A DNA stretch of 64,000 nucleotides from Diphasiastrum complanatum. Its lineage: Eukaryota; Streptophyta; Lycopodiopsida; Lycopodiales; Lycopodiaceae. Shown piece by piece: positions 10,927 through 21,544 of the stretch. Each line of letters opens with the position of its first letter. Position 1 is the first letter of the stretch. The stretch spans positions 64,439,592 to 64,503,591 of the forward strand of contig CM055100.1 in assembly GCA_029204225.1 (NCBI GenBank), in the 5' to 3' direction. The notes beneath the pieces were generated by a model, which was not told the origin of the DNA, searched no databases, and worked only from the letters and a program-made list of their open reading frames with translations. The position numbers were made by a program, and so were the translations under genes.

Positions 10927-12577
10927 ACTTAATTCTACAATATGTGATGGATATTGTACTTGGTATTGAAGAAGAACCACAAATTCCTCAAGAAATTCCA
11001 AAGTACAAAAAGAGAGCTAGGATGGCTCTACATTATATTAAAATGAATGTCTCAAATGACATCTTAAGAGAAATTGTGCTTGTACTAATGCCAAAGATGC
11101 TTGGGATACTCTCAAGTCCATCTATGAGGCAAAGAATACTTCTAGACTTCTGACACTAAGAAACCAAATTTTTCAAAGTGTACAGAGAAGTGATGAATGT
11201 GCTTCAGCTTATGTAATGAGAATTAAAGACCTCCATAGAGAATTGTCATGCATAGGAGACTCCATCAACCAAAATAAACTTGTTCAAGTCATACTTAATG
11301 GGTTAAAGGAGGAATATGACAACCTTGTTCAGAGTTATGCCATTAAGGAGAAGCTACCAAGTTTGGAAGCACTCCAAAGTGTGCTCATTTCTAAAGAATC
11401 AAGACAAGAGTATAAACTCTTGAAAATGGAAAGACTGTCTCTCAACATTGATGGTAAAGCCCTCTTTACCAAAGACAAACACAAGTCAAGAAGTAAGAAT
11501 CAACACCAACCCTCTTCAAGCAAGAACAATCTTATTTCCAAGGAGAAAGGAGAAGAGGATGAGTCTTCTCAAGCTTTCACATCCAAGAAGAAGAAGAAAA
11601 ACATCAAGTGTTTCTTTTATGGGAAGAAGGGGCATTATGCCACCAATTGCTGTAAGAAGAAGAGTCAATTCAAGCAAGCCAACATTTCCAATGAAGAGAA
11701 GGAAGATGCTCATGCAAGTGATGGAGAGGGATCTCTTATGGTCTCGAGTTTTTCTTCATCACCTTTCAAGAAGGATGGTTCGTGGTACATCAACAATGGA
11801 GCTTCCTCACATATGTGTAGCTCCAAGCATTCTTTTTCATCCATGACACCTTATGAAAGAGCCAAGAAGTCCATCTACACAGCAAATGATCATGAGTGTG
11901 CTATGGAAGGCATAGGGACCATTCCCTTAAAGCTTTCATCATCAAAAGTTCTTTCTCTGTCTAAAGTACTTTTTGCTCCTAAGTTAACAAAAAATCTTAC
12001 TAGTGTTGGGCAATTGTTTGATAGTGGACTAGATGTGAATTTCAATGTTGATACATGTACAATCAAGAAGCATGATGATATCCTTGCATTTGGGTCTAGA
12101 TATGGTGGAATCTACAAGCTTGCTCCCAAAGAGTATGCTAACTCTTGTGATGGTGCTTTTGCTTCTCATATTTCTTTGGAAGAACTATGGCATAGAAGGT
12201 TGGGGCATCCTAACTATAGTTCTATGGTGTCCATGGTCAAGAAAGCCAAAGCTATTGGCTTGCCTAATCTTATCTCCAAGAATTTCAAGCCATGTGAGGC
12301 TTGTGCCATATCTAAGTCTCATAAGAAACCTTTTTCAAAGTCATCTATTAAGACTACACATCCATTGGAGCTCATACACTCGGATGTGCACTTCTCATCT
12401 TCAAAGAGCAAGGGTGGTGCTACTTGCTTTGTAGCTTTCATTGATGATTTCACAAGATTTACTTGGTTATATCTTCTAGCTTCAAAGTCTATGGTTTTTG
12501 ACAATTTTCTAAAGTTCAAAGCTCTAGTTGAAAAGCAATTTTCATACGAAATCAAGATTCTTAGGGCCCTCAACTAG
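10927..12577 (+). pseudogene. Copia family E gag-protease-integrase, partial
   Basis: A copia polyprotein truncated at its 5' end by the junction with gypsy D (no LTR, primer site or Gag start remains). Gag (10944-11450) contains MALHYIKMNVSNDILRE. The zinc knuckle near 11608-11650 reads CFFYGKKGHYATNC, so its second Cys is Tyr. The protease site near 11782 reads WYINNGAS with Asn for the catalytic Asp, so it is dead. GAG-preintegrase (LWHRRLGH, 12187) and the first integrase Asp (HSDV, 12378) follow. At about 12565 the frame runs into a deletion that removes the rest of integrase and the RT fingers. A long uninterrupted frame (11216-12577) suggests this copy is younger than gypsy D. Confidence 0.88.
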
Positions 12578-13908
12578 TTCCTGATCGATGCAGCTAACTC
12601 TCCGGATCCTATTGTTCATGAAGCCTACTATAGTGTGACAGTAAGAATCGTAATCTCTCTTGCCTTATTTTTTAAGTGGAAATTGTATCAACTTGATGTC
12701 TCCAACGCTTTTTTGAATGGCTATCTTGAGGAGGAGATATACATGGAACAACCTCAAGGATTCATCAAGGATAAATCTAAGGTGTGTTTGCTATTTAGAA
12801 GTCTTATGGCTAGAAGCAAGCACCTAGATCATGGTATTCAAGACTCAACAACTTTCTACTTTCATTAGGATTTGTGCTTAGTGACTATGATCCTTCTATG
12901 TACTTAAAGTTTGATGGTAGTAATATTGTCATTCTTCTAATCTATGTAGATGACATTATTCTTAGTGGAAGTTGTTTGATGCTAGTTCAAGAAACTAAGG
13001 ATGCATTAGGAGGAGAATTTAAAATGCAAGATCTAGGAGAGATCCATTACATTTTAGGCCTTAAGATTGATTTTCATGAAGAGTATGCTCTTATTTGTCA
13101 ATCTAGATATGTCTTTTCTATGTTGAGAAAATTCAATATGCAAAATTGCAAAGGCATAGATACTCCCATGGAGCAACATGTAAAAGACCCTATTAAAGGT
13201 GATGAAAGATCCTTCGAGGACATCACACTTTATAGGAGTCTTATAGGCTCCTTAATTTGGCTTACTATCACTAGACCCGATTTGAGCTATTGTGTGCACA
13301 AATTGAGTCAATTTATGCAAGATCCTAAGATCCAACATTGGAAGATGGCCAAGAGAATTCTAAGATATGTATGTTCTACTCAAGATTATGGTTTATTGTA
13401 CAAGAATGAAGATCTAACCATTGTTGGCTATTCGGATTCCGATTTTGCAAGTGATAAATTGGATTGGAAGTCCATTAATGCATATACTATCTTTCTTGGA
13501 GGCAATCTTGTGGCTTGGCTTTCAAAGAAGCAAGATACCATATCTCTATCTTCTTGTGAGGCCGAGTACAAAGCACTCACTACAACAACTAAAGAGGTGC
13601 TTTGGATCAAGAGGCTTATCATGGAGCTAAAATGCATCAAAGAGGATGATCTTCTGTTGATCAAGTGTGACAACATATCGGCCCAAGCTCTTGCAAACAA
13701 TCCTATCTTTCATGCAAGAAGCAAGCATATAGAAGTGGCACACCATTTTGTAAAGGAAAAGCTCATTGGAGGTGAAATAAACTTGGAACATGTCAACACA
13801 TCTTCATGTATTGCTGATCTTCTCACAAGGCCACTTTGTAAAAGTGCCTTCTCAAAGCATAGATCTAATCTTGGTCTTATCTCAAGATCGATGCTTGATC
13901 CATATTAG
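12578..13908 (+). pseudogene. Copia family E RT and RNase H
   Basis: After the deletion the RT resumes with LYQLDVSNAFLNGYL (near 12684) and breaks again around 12830-12870. It then runs open from 12874 with the catalytic YVDDIILSG (12943-12969), followed by the connection region. RNase H contains YSDSDFA (13429), LSSCEAEYKAL (13549-13581), and the domain end DLLTRPL at 13817. The final stop is followed by polypurine sequence and an LTR start, so the 3' end is original. The right arm has none of this body, only the family's 5' LTR and primer site (29943-30564). Confidence 0.88.
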
Positions 13909-13915
13909 ATACTTT

Positions 13916-14042
13916 TTTAGGAGGACTGTTGAAATATTGAAAAAATCTATCTAATGTTGTAAGTAGGGGTCCTAAAAATGCCAAAGCTTAATTGAGCTCT
14001 TTTGGCTTAATAAAGACCCATCTTAGAATAAAATATTCAAGG
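13916..14042 (+). mobile_element. Polypurine tract and truncated 3' LTR of copia E
   Basis: TAGGAGGACT precedes TGTTGAAATATTG, the same LTR start as the full 609-bp LTR in the right arm (30564 reading leftward). Only about 115 bp of LTR remain, ending at a short ATTCAAGG overlap with gypsy D LTR sequence. This places the copia E tail inside gypsy D. Confidence 0.8.
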
Positions 14043-14185
14043 TGGTTACTTTTTAATGTCTGTCAACAAGCAGAATAACACTCGAAATCACTTGTCATAA
14101 ATTGTACAAAAAACATGACTTTCTAACGCTGGACCGACATTATTTACTATAAAATCTATATTAACCCTATTGGTATAGTACGACA
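14043..14185 (+). mobile_element. 3' LTR end of gypsy family D, left arm
   Basis: A near-copy of 5617-5775, including ACTTTTTAATGTCTGTC and the terminus GTATAGTACGACA. An internal gap removes about 15 bp. It abuts copia C integrase-RT linker sequence at 14186, so it is the right-hand terminus of gypsy D, inserted in copia C. Confidence 0.75.
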
Positions 14186-16228
14186 TCCAGCTTCTTTCTC
14201 AGATCAGATGGCCCTTGTGCATAGTAGAGACATCCAAAAACATGTAGATGTTTCAAGCTTGGTTTGTATCCGTAGTAGGCTTCAAACGGTGTCTTTGAAT
14301 CAACTGCTTTAGTGTTGGAGTAGTTCTACAGATAGCAGGCCATAGAGATTGCTTCTGCCCAAAATGTTTGAGGTAAATGGGCGTTGGTTGTCATGGATCG
14401 TGCAGCTTCCAACAGTGTGCGGTTCTTCCGCTCAGTTAATCCATTTTGTCGAGGAGTGTAGCTTGTAGCAAATTGTTGGTGCACGCCACATGATGACAGA
14501 TAGTCCTTCATCTCATTTGATAGGTACTCTCCCCCTGAATCAAACCGTAGGGTCTTGATTTTCTGACCAGTCTGATTCTTAGCATATTGCTTGAATTCTT
14601 TGAAGCATTTGCATGCTTCTGACTTGTTCTTAATGAACATTACACTAGTAAAATGGGAGTAGTCATCAATGAATGTAATAAAATATAGAGTCTTACCCAA
14701 GGAAGGTACGCTCATAGGACCACATAAGTCACTGTGTATCAGTGACAAAATGGACTTGGCTCTTCTGGCCTGTCCTCTTGGAAATCTGGTTCTAGGTTGT
14801 TTGCCTAGTAAGCAAATTTCATAGACAGATTGATTAGCTGTAGTAATAGCATTTACATTCATGTCTTTGACCATTTTGCTATGATGCATATACAAGATTG
14901 AATGCATGTTTAGATGTCCTAATCTCTGATGCCATAAATTAGCATCTGAACAACTCACAAAAAGTGCAACATCGTGACTCAGTATGTACAAATCTTCTTC
15001 TCTATAAGAAGAGAGGATTTCCTTTGAGTTCTCATCTAAAATAGTACATCGCCTAGTTGTAAACAAAGCTCTACAGCCTTGATCAGTGATCTTGCAAATA
15101 GACAATAAGTTCTTTGTTAATTTGGGTACATAAAGTACACCATTAGGCTGCCTAGTGATGCCATCAGAGAATTGTAGTCGAATAGAGCCTTGGCCTTCGA
15201 CTTGATGTGAAGTGGAGTCACCAAAGAAGATGTACTTCGATTCTGTAGCTGTGAGTGTAGAGAAGTGGTTTTTGTATGGAGTCATGTGCTGAGAGGCATC
15301 TGAATCAATATACCATTGATGGGCATCTCTATTGGATTGATCTTGTACCATCAGCGCTCTCTCATCTTCTTGAAAATCTTTGACTGTGTCAAAGTTGCCT
15401 TGTTGCTACTACTGCATCTTCTTCTTGGCTTCATTATGTTTGAGGACACGACAGTCCTTGATATCATGGTTGGTTCTTTTGTAGTACCTTCAAAATAGCT
15501 TGGTCTTGGACGATGATTGGTTGTGTTGTTGTTGTTGTGGTTGTGAAGCTGCAGGCTGTTCTGCCTTTGTCTTCTTGTCCTTGAAGCCTTTCTTCTTCTT
15601 GGACTGCTACTTGGTTGAGCAGAGTGCCATGGATTTGGTACTCATTGACGTGGACAAGCTTTTTCTCCTTACTTCTTCCTGCAATAGACTTGCTGCCAAT
15701 TTTTGTAGAGACAACGTAGAAGTGTTGCTAAGAAGCAATACTAAATTGTCATAGGAGGATGGACGACTGGCAAGAAGAGACATGGTAGAGTCTTCTTCTG
15801 ATATAGGTGATCCTCTTGCAGCTAGTTGGTTTAACAACTATTTGAACTCGTTCAGATGGTCACTTATTGAGGTGCCTTTGCTCATTCTGAATGTCAGCAT
15901 CTTCTTCCTCAAGAAGAGACGAGTGGACACATCTGAGGTCTCGTAGATGCTTGTAAGGATATCCCATGCTTCTCTGGAGGTGGTGTTGTTTGACACGTGA
16001 GCAATCTGAGTGTCTTTCAAAATCAGAGATACAATGGCAAGTGCTTTGCCATCCTCTGTTTCCCATGTTCGAAGCAATTCAGGCTCTATGGGCTTGGGTA
16101 TTGAACCATTTACGTACCCCCACAGCTCTTTCTCGATCAGGATCATCCTCATCTCAAACTTCCACATGTGGAAGTCATCTCCGTTGAATTTGTTGATCAA
16201 GTGGATCTCTGAGGTTGAACCTTACATA
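14186..16228 (-). pseudogene. Copia family C gag-protease-integrase, left arm
   Basis: Read on the minus strand: a Gag UBN2 region (16200-15838; EAWDILTSIYETSD), a second Gag part with a Lys-rich tail, a degenerate zinc knuckle near 15450, and the protease site WYIDSDAS near 15310-15290 (DSD instead of DSG). GAG-preintegrase (LWHQRLGHLN, about 14940) follows, then an integrase core with HSDLCGP, FDSGGEY and LTERKNRT supplying the D-D-E triad. It ends at 14186 in the linker, where the gypsy D 3' LTR cuts it. The first Gag codon is followed at once by TAA in both arms. The leader and primer site (about 310 bp in the right arm) are deleted here. It is expressed only if captured by other promoters. 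Confidence 0.87.
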
Positions 16229-16234
16229 GCGATC

Positions 16235-16676
16235 GAGTAGGCACATATAATTGTCTTCTTAATAATGTTTGTGTGAGAGGAACAAGAGTTATCATTAAAC
16301 AAGAATGCAAAGGTGTAGAACAATAGCGAATCTGTATATTGAAGTTGTAAATACAACGATCAGACCACAATACAATTGCGTTGATAAGCGCGTGATCCTA
16401 CTAATAGATTTAAGACAATTGCTAAGGTTCTAAAATAGTTCTCTTTCTCTCTCTCTCTATGATCACTAACTCTGAGGAGTCAGCTACTGATAAAAGGCGT
16501 TCTCCGCTATCTGACCTTATGTATCATGATTCTCTCTCTCTGTACAATCGCTCAATCACATGTATATATATCAGCTGAAAAAATCTTGTACTAACTTAAC
16601 TTTACAATTACAAGATTGATAACAGCTGTTAAACTGATCAGTGGATCAATTAGTTGATGGAGCATGACATTAGAGG
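16235..16676 (-). mobile_element. 5' LTR of copia family C, left arm (partial)
   Basis: Matches 27591-28025 in reverse complement and the inner half of the long LTR at 3720-5005. On the minus strand it starts TCATGCTCCATCAAC next to the repeat at 16677-17195. It includes a short CT tract, a TATATATA stretch near 16562, and an AACAGCTGTT palindrome near 16621. The LTR end and primer site are missing because of a deletion that joins the LTR to the start of Gag. Confidence 0.75.
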
Positions 16677-17195
16677 AGTTTCAAAATAAAAGAAGACCCT
16701 TCCTAAAGATGCTTTTTATTTTTTTTTTTAGTTTCGTCCGCCATGTGGCCCAATGAAATTGCAAATCTACGTAACATAGATAGAAATAATAAATTTATAA
16801 AAATTAACTTTTAAAAATTTTGAATTTGCCACCGGGCAGGATGGGAAAATGCTATTGGTGGATAGTGTCTGCCACAAACATGTGAATCTCCCCGACGACA
16901 TTGTCTCTAGTTAATTATTTAACCACACTGGTTAATATGTTCATAAATTTCAAACTACACAAGTTTGCCAACAGTAAGTCATCACATGCATAGGAATTGG
17001 TGACATGCATCACAAATAGAAGGTAAGCATAGTTACCACATCTTGTTACTGTGGTCCAGTTATCCATTCACATTGAATAAGTATCATATAACATTGAGTC
17101 GATTTGGCATTTCATAGATTTGAGAATTTGGCGCTAAACTTTGGAAGCAATCGGTATGGCCAGGAGACCAAGATCTAAAATTGAATCAGTGATTC
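16677..17195. repeat. Non-coding repeat shared by both arms
   Basis: About 520 bp with a strongly AT-rich centre (16780-16830). The mirror copy is 27065-27590. One end abuts the family C LTR and the other lies near the Ulp1-like gene end. No reading frame or known terminus is recognisable. It may be the missing outer part of a longer family C LTR, or a 3' flank of the Ulp1-like gene. Confidence 0.5.
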
Positions 17196-18286
17196 TTCAC
17201 AATGAGAAGGATGATGCCTGATTTTGGAAACCAACAAGATATATCAAAAACTCATGGGTTCTACTGCATCCATCCTCAAAAGGCATGTTTAGACCAAAAA
17301 AGAAAGCAAAGAGGACATTCAAATCATATTGGAAAGCAAAGATCCTTGCCTTTAGGACTTCTCCAGGAGGGCAATCAATCTCAGAATTCTTGGTTCAACA
17401 TGTCTATATGCATTCGGAGTTGTATCTACAAGATTTCAATATTCATGATTGCCAAAAATGTAATCGTAAGTTTGAAATTTTTTGGGATCTATATTATAAT
17501 ATTCATGCTTTTGAAACTTGTTGAAATCATATCAGTTATCATATATGTATTGCATTCTTGCAGATTTATATCCATCCAGCATAAGCGAATGGGAGCCAAC
17601 ACAATCCCTAGCAGGTATATTGGATGTGATTCATTCGGATATTGGAAAATTACAATATAGAGGAAGAACTTCTAAGGAGCTTGCAGATAGTGGTATATTT
17701 TTCTATGAGTCCAAGTACATTCTAGATATGCATGGAGGTTTCGGAAAGCTTGAAGATATACCACTTCCACATTTTGAAAGTGATGAATGGCTTGCACCTG
17801 ATAGTATGGTGTCAGAATCTTTTAGATACAAATTACTATTAGATTTGAAAACTCAATGAAATCTAGCATTGGATCAAAAGTCAATAGATTAAGTTGGTTC
17901 CTATCCTTATATGTATTTGTAGATTTTTTTTTCAAATGCAAATGTTCATAGAACACCAACATTATTTGTTTGTAAGGATGTGCCAGATGACACTCTTTCA
18001 GATCTGATGGATGTGGGTTGGGAATCCAAGACAATTGAAGATATTGAATGTAGAATTAAGAAATCATCTACGATAGTTCGTTATTGCATTGCAAGGCAAA
18101 TGCTTAGTCTTACATTCAGTTACCAGAGATGGAAACAAATAAGTGGGACATGGATGCCACTTGATCAAGACCTTCAAATGGATGATCACACAAATCGAAA
18201 AAAAGTCCACATTTTCAACAATGGAGATATGCTAACTACAATTATAGTGGAGGATCATTGGAGCTTGAGTTATATCAGACAAGAGC
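17196..18286 (+). pseudogene. Unidentified multi-exon gene remnant, left arm only
   Basis: Coding-looking segments are separated by plausible introns. A first exon ends near 17466 at GTAAGT, after a segment containing HDCQKCN. An acceptor TTGCAG near 17562 precedes a segment containing FYESKYILDMHGGFGKLE and SDEWLAPDSMVSE. A third segment begins near 17980 (VPDDTLSDLMDVGWESK) and runs to 18286, where a rearranged retroelement interrupts it. The continuation after the insertion (20145-20205, HNEILPEHFRFIINGKL, then GTAAGA) is in another frame. I do not recognise the family. This block and the insertion in it are absent from the right arm. It may be a captured host gene fragment. Confidence 0.45.
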
Positions 18287-18738
18287 TATAAAGTCCTCAC
18301 AATAGGATTCTAGTCTAAGCAGACCATACAAAGCAACCACACATGGGAACCGGTGGAGGTTAAACATAAAGTAACTTGTTGCTTTCCCAAAGATGCCAAC
18401 CATAGAGTAATCGGCAAAAACAGAATTAACACAGAATTCCTTCCAAGAAACAGATTCGAAAAGCACAAAAACAAACCAATTGTGAACCTGGTAGTGCAAT
18501 TACCACACAATCGATTGCAATTCGAAAATATTTCCAACGGGAAATTTTTTTTGCAATTCCATCGTTTGTTGCTTACTTTGTCGGATTCTCAAAAAAACGT
18601 TGAGATTTCCACTTAGCACTTTCAAAGGTAAATCTTACTTAGACTGGCTCTGATACCAATATAAAGTCCTCACAACAATATTCTAGTCTAAGCATACCAT
18701 ACAAAGCAACCACACATGGGAACCGGTGGAGGTTAAAT

Positions 18739-19640
18739 GGTATCAGAGCGATATTGTGAGCGATCGCGATCCGAAGTTCACCAGTCACTTTTGGTCGGCC
18801 GTATTCGCTAAACTAGAGACGACACTGAGCTTGGGTTCTTCTGATCATCCTGAGATGGATGAACAGACGGAAAGAACAAATCAGACGATGGAACACATGC
18901 CTTGGGCGTATGTTTTCAGACGACAATTTGATTGGGAAAAGTACCTTCCATTGATCGAGTTTGCCTATAATAGTAGTAAGCATTCGGCTACCGGTTATAG
19001 CTCGTTCATGCTTATGTATGGTTTTGAGACTAAGTCACCCATTGCGGTTGAGACTTGGACAATCAAGTTTCAGAAAGTAGCGGATTTCCTACACGATATG
19101 CAGGAAATGCTACGGATTGCACGTGAAAATGTCCAAAGTGCCCAGGATAGGGACAGACATTATGCAAATCTGAAGAGATCACCGAGAGACTTCCAAGTGG
19201 GAGATTGGGTATATCTGAAAATCCCAAAGGATTCAAGTATAATGCGTACCAACAAGCATTATAAGTTGTCTCCTAGGTATAGAGGACCATTTAAGATCTT
19301 GAAAAAGATCAGATCCTTAGCTTACCAATTGGAACTCCCAGATGGATCGCAAGTGCATCCCATATTTCACGTTAGTTGTCTCAATAAGAGTCTACGTGAA
19401 GGAGAGCATCTTGGATATGGAGATCAGTTGGACCTGTTGGATGAATCATCATGTGTATCTCATCTTGAACCCAAAAAGATCTTGGATACAAGAACTAAAT
19501 GATTGAGAAATCATATAGTTACCGAGCATCTGGTTCGATGGAGGGGATGTACGGACGATGACGATTCTTGGGAATAGGAAGGAAGCTTACGAAGAAACTT
19601 TCCCAGTTTTAAGTTCTGAGGACAGAACTTGAATAAGGGG
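18739..19640 (+). pseudogene. Ty3/gypsy integrase C-terminus with chromodomain
   Basis: The frame opens in the integrase core (VSDRDPKFTSHFW near 18759, second catalytic Asp) and continues through the third catalytic position (MDEQTERTNQT, Glu in TER). The C-terminal GPY/F-like region follows (LSPRYRGPFKILK near 19267). After a stop at 19500-19502, a chromodomain segment reads HLVRWRGCTDDDDSWE (19528-19576), followed by another stop. This architecture is that of plant chromoviruses (for example Tekay/Del or Reina types), unlike family D. The protein would direct insertion into chromatin. No other Pol domain is present in the element. Confidence 0.85.
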
Positions 19641-19647
19641 GGAAGAA

Positions 19648-20139
19648 TGTCATGCCCATGACTGGTCTCGGGTAGCACGTCCACGCTAGGGACTGGTAGA
19701 CCAACAACCCATAAGTTAATTGTGACTATAAGGGAATTGGGGCCCTTATGTGTACATGGTCATAATTAATGGTTGTAGGCCTAAACATATGGTGGAGTTG
19801 GTATGGGTCTATCAGTGAGTCATTAGGGAACTGGATGACATGGCCAATATAGGCTGTAGAAGTGTCTAGTGAGGTGTCACAGTGCACTACTAGTGGTGCA
19901 TGGGCCTTGGAGGGTATAAGTATACCTGCTGGGATCTCACTAGTGCATGCTTGATTTGTGATGAGTACCTACATGCTGCTGGTGTGACTCCTCTTTCTAT
20001 GACTCTGATTGATCCATAGCTTGGGGCCTAGATCCGTACAATCTAGGTTTGGTTGGGTTGGTTTAACCTCCACCGGTTCCCATGTGTGGTTGCTTTGTAT
20101 GGTATGCTTAGACTAGAATCCTGTTGTGAGGACTTTATA
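19648..20139 (+). mobile_element. 3' LTR of the rearranged gypsy element
   Basis: Starts TGTCATGCCCATGACTGG right after a purine-rich stretch (AATAAGGGGGGAAGAA, 19632-19647), typical of a polypurine tract and LTR start. It ends GAGGACTTTATA at the target duplication. Length is 492 bp. The last 79 bp supply the inverted termini of the element. Confidence 0.75.
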
Positions 20140-20522
20140 AGAGCTATCTTAATGCACAATGAAATTCTACCAGAACACTTCAGATTCATTATCAATGGAA
20201 AGCTCGTAAGATTCTAATCTGATTTGTAAATTAGTCAATGATCATATATGTAACTTTATTAGAGGATAGAGAAATTAACAAGTTGTTTATCTTTCATGTA
20301 GATATGAAAAAGATAGGAAAACACAAAACCCTGCAAGGATTTTCCAACAGATATTTACATTGTAGAAGAACAATGAAAATCCATACAATCAATTGTACAA
20401 ATTGGTATCTGTACTCAATAAAAGATCACCCGAATTTGGGGACTTTGTACATCTGTTCAAATGATTTTGTTTCTGTATGTCTATATCTCTATAATTCTAT
20501 TTCTATATGTTTATATGTCTAT

Positions 20523-21540
20523 CTATTCAGCTGGGGTATTTACAAATTGCCCAGCCTCATTTAAAATCTGAACATCGTCTGGCTTAGACGGCCCATCATC
20601 AGTCTTTGGTCCAACAGTTGACCTGGCCAATAGACTAAGAATGATCTCCTGTCGAAATCTGTGCACCTCGCCAACAGTATAATCACGGAGGGCAAACTAC
20701 AATAAACACTGTATTAGATGAATATTAATAACAAACAATAGTTTACGTAAAGATAAAATAGAAAGGGCTAATAACTCACCTTTGAAATATCAACATCCTC
20801 CTGAAGATTGTACCACTGAAAAAATAACTTTGCATTGTATAGAGTACACCACGCACAGCTAAATGAGTCATTTTGCTGGGGTGTCTGCAATACATTCAAT
20901 TGATTATTAATGGAATAAAGGTATTGATGCTTAACAATGATGATAAACAAAAATACACCAGAAATGTTCAACGACTACCTCAATGCTCACAATTTCACAT
21001 TTCCCTGCTGTGGGATTCTCTATTGGAAAATATTTACATATCTCTGGCAGCAGCAAGTCAATATCCTTATGTGTGTTGCTGGCAGAATTCATCTTTACAC
21101 AAAAAAGATTTACGATATTATTATCTAAGATTTTTACAAAAATTACAATTAAGCTCCAGTGATCACTACAAAAAATCATGAAGAATTTTATTGGATAAAC
21201 GATATAGTAATTACAAGTAGAGAAGTAGACAAGTATGAATTTGACAAGTAAAGAGATAGACATACTTGGTATGATATGGCATCAACAAAAACTTCACAAC
21301 AGGTGAGCACGCACCAAGGATACAGTGTGACAAAGTGTCGTTGTTGTCCTTGATGCCTTGCAGGAAAAAATTGATGAGAAGCACCACTTCTTTCATGGAA
21401 TCCCTTGCTATATCATATTGTAGTAAAGGGAAACCAGTCTCAATCACTAGATCGCTAATAGAGGCCCTTCCATCTTTCATCTGCAAGCAATCTGAAACTC
21501 TAAAATTAAGAGTAAAACCAATCTCTTCTATTTGGAAGAG
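20523..21540 (-). CDS. Ulp1/C48 protease-like gene, 3' exons, left arm
   Basis: Four exons read leftward with good splice sites: up to 21266 (truncated at the arm end), 21165-20979, 20884-20780 and 20696-20523 (stop at 20525-20523). The fold matches the C-terminal part of Ulp1/SENP cysteine proteases, which cut SUMO-type modifiers. KFLLMPYHTN joins DHWSLIVI across the first intron and supplies the catalytic His. QQND..FSC supplies the oxyanion Gln and catalytic Cys. The Asp position reads KMNS, with Asn where LDS is usual. A tail with EVHRFRQEI follows. No stops interrupt the spliced frame. Such domains are common in plant Mutator-like and CACTA transposons, so it may be transposon-carried. 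The N-terminus is seen only in the right-arm copy. Confidence 0.62.
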
Positions 21541-21544
21541 TTGA

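Larger units (their letters stand above)
18287..20139. mobile_element. Rearranged gypsy element with inverted LTR ends
   Basis: An 1853-bp insertion is flanked by the 5-bp duplication AGAGC (18282-18286 and 20140-20144). Both termini are the same 79-bp LTR 3' end in inverted orientation (18287-18365 and 20061-20139, two mismatches). A third copy lies at 18660-18738. On the minus strand that third copy is followed by a tRNA-Met-type primer site (18659-18646). On the plus strand the right part is a normal integrase-chromodomain end plus 3' LTR. The element is thus a head-to-head chimera of one family, yet has one clean target duplication, suggesting it inserted in this rearranged form. Confidence 0.7.

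Noticed and set aside
18241-18291. VEDHWSL near 18250 as the catalytic His motif of a second Ulp1 domain
   Set aside because: The surrounding residues do not match the protease fold, there is no following Asp or Cys motif, and the frame does not continue after the insertion.
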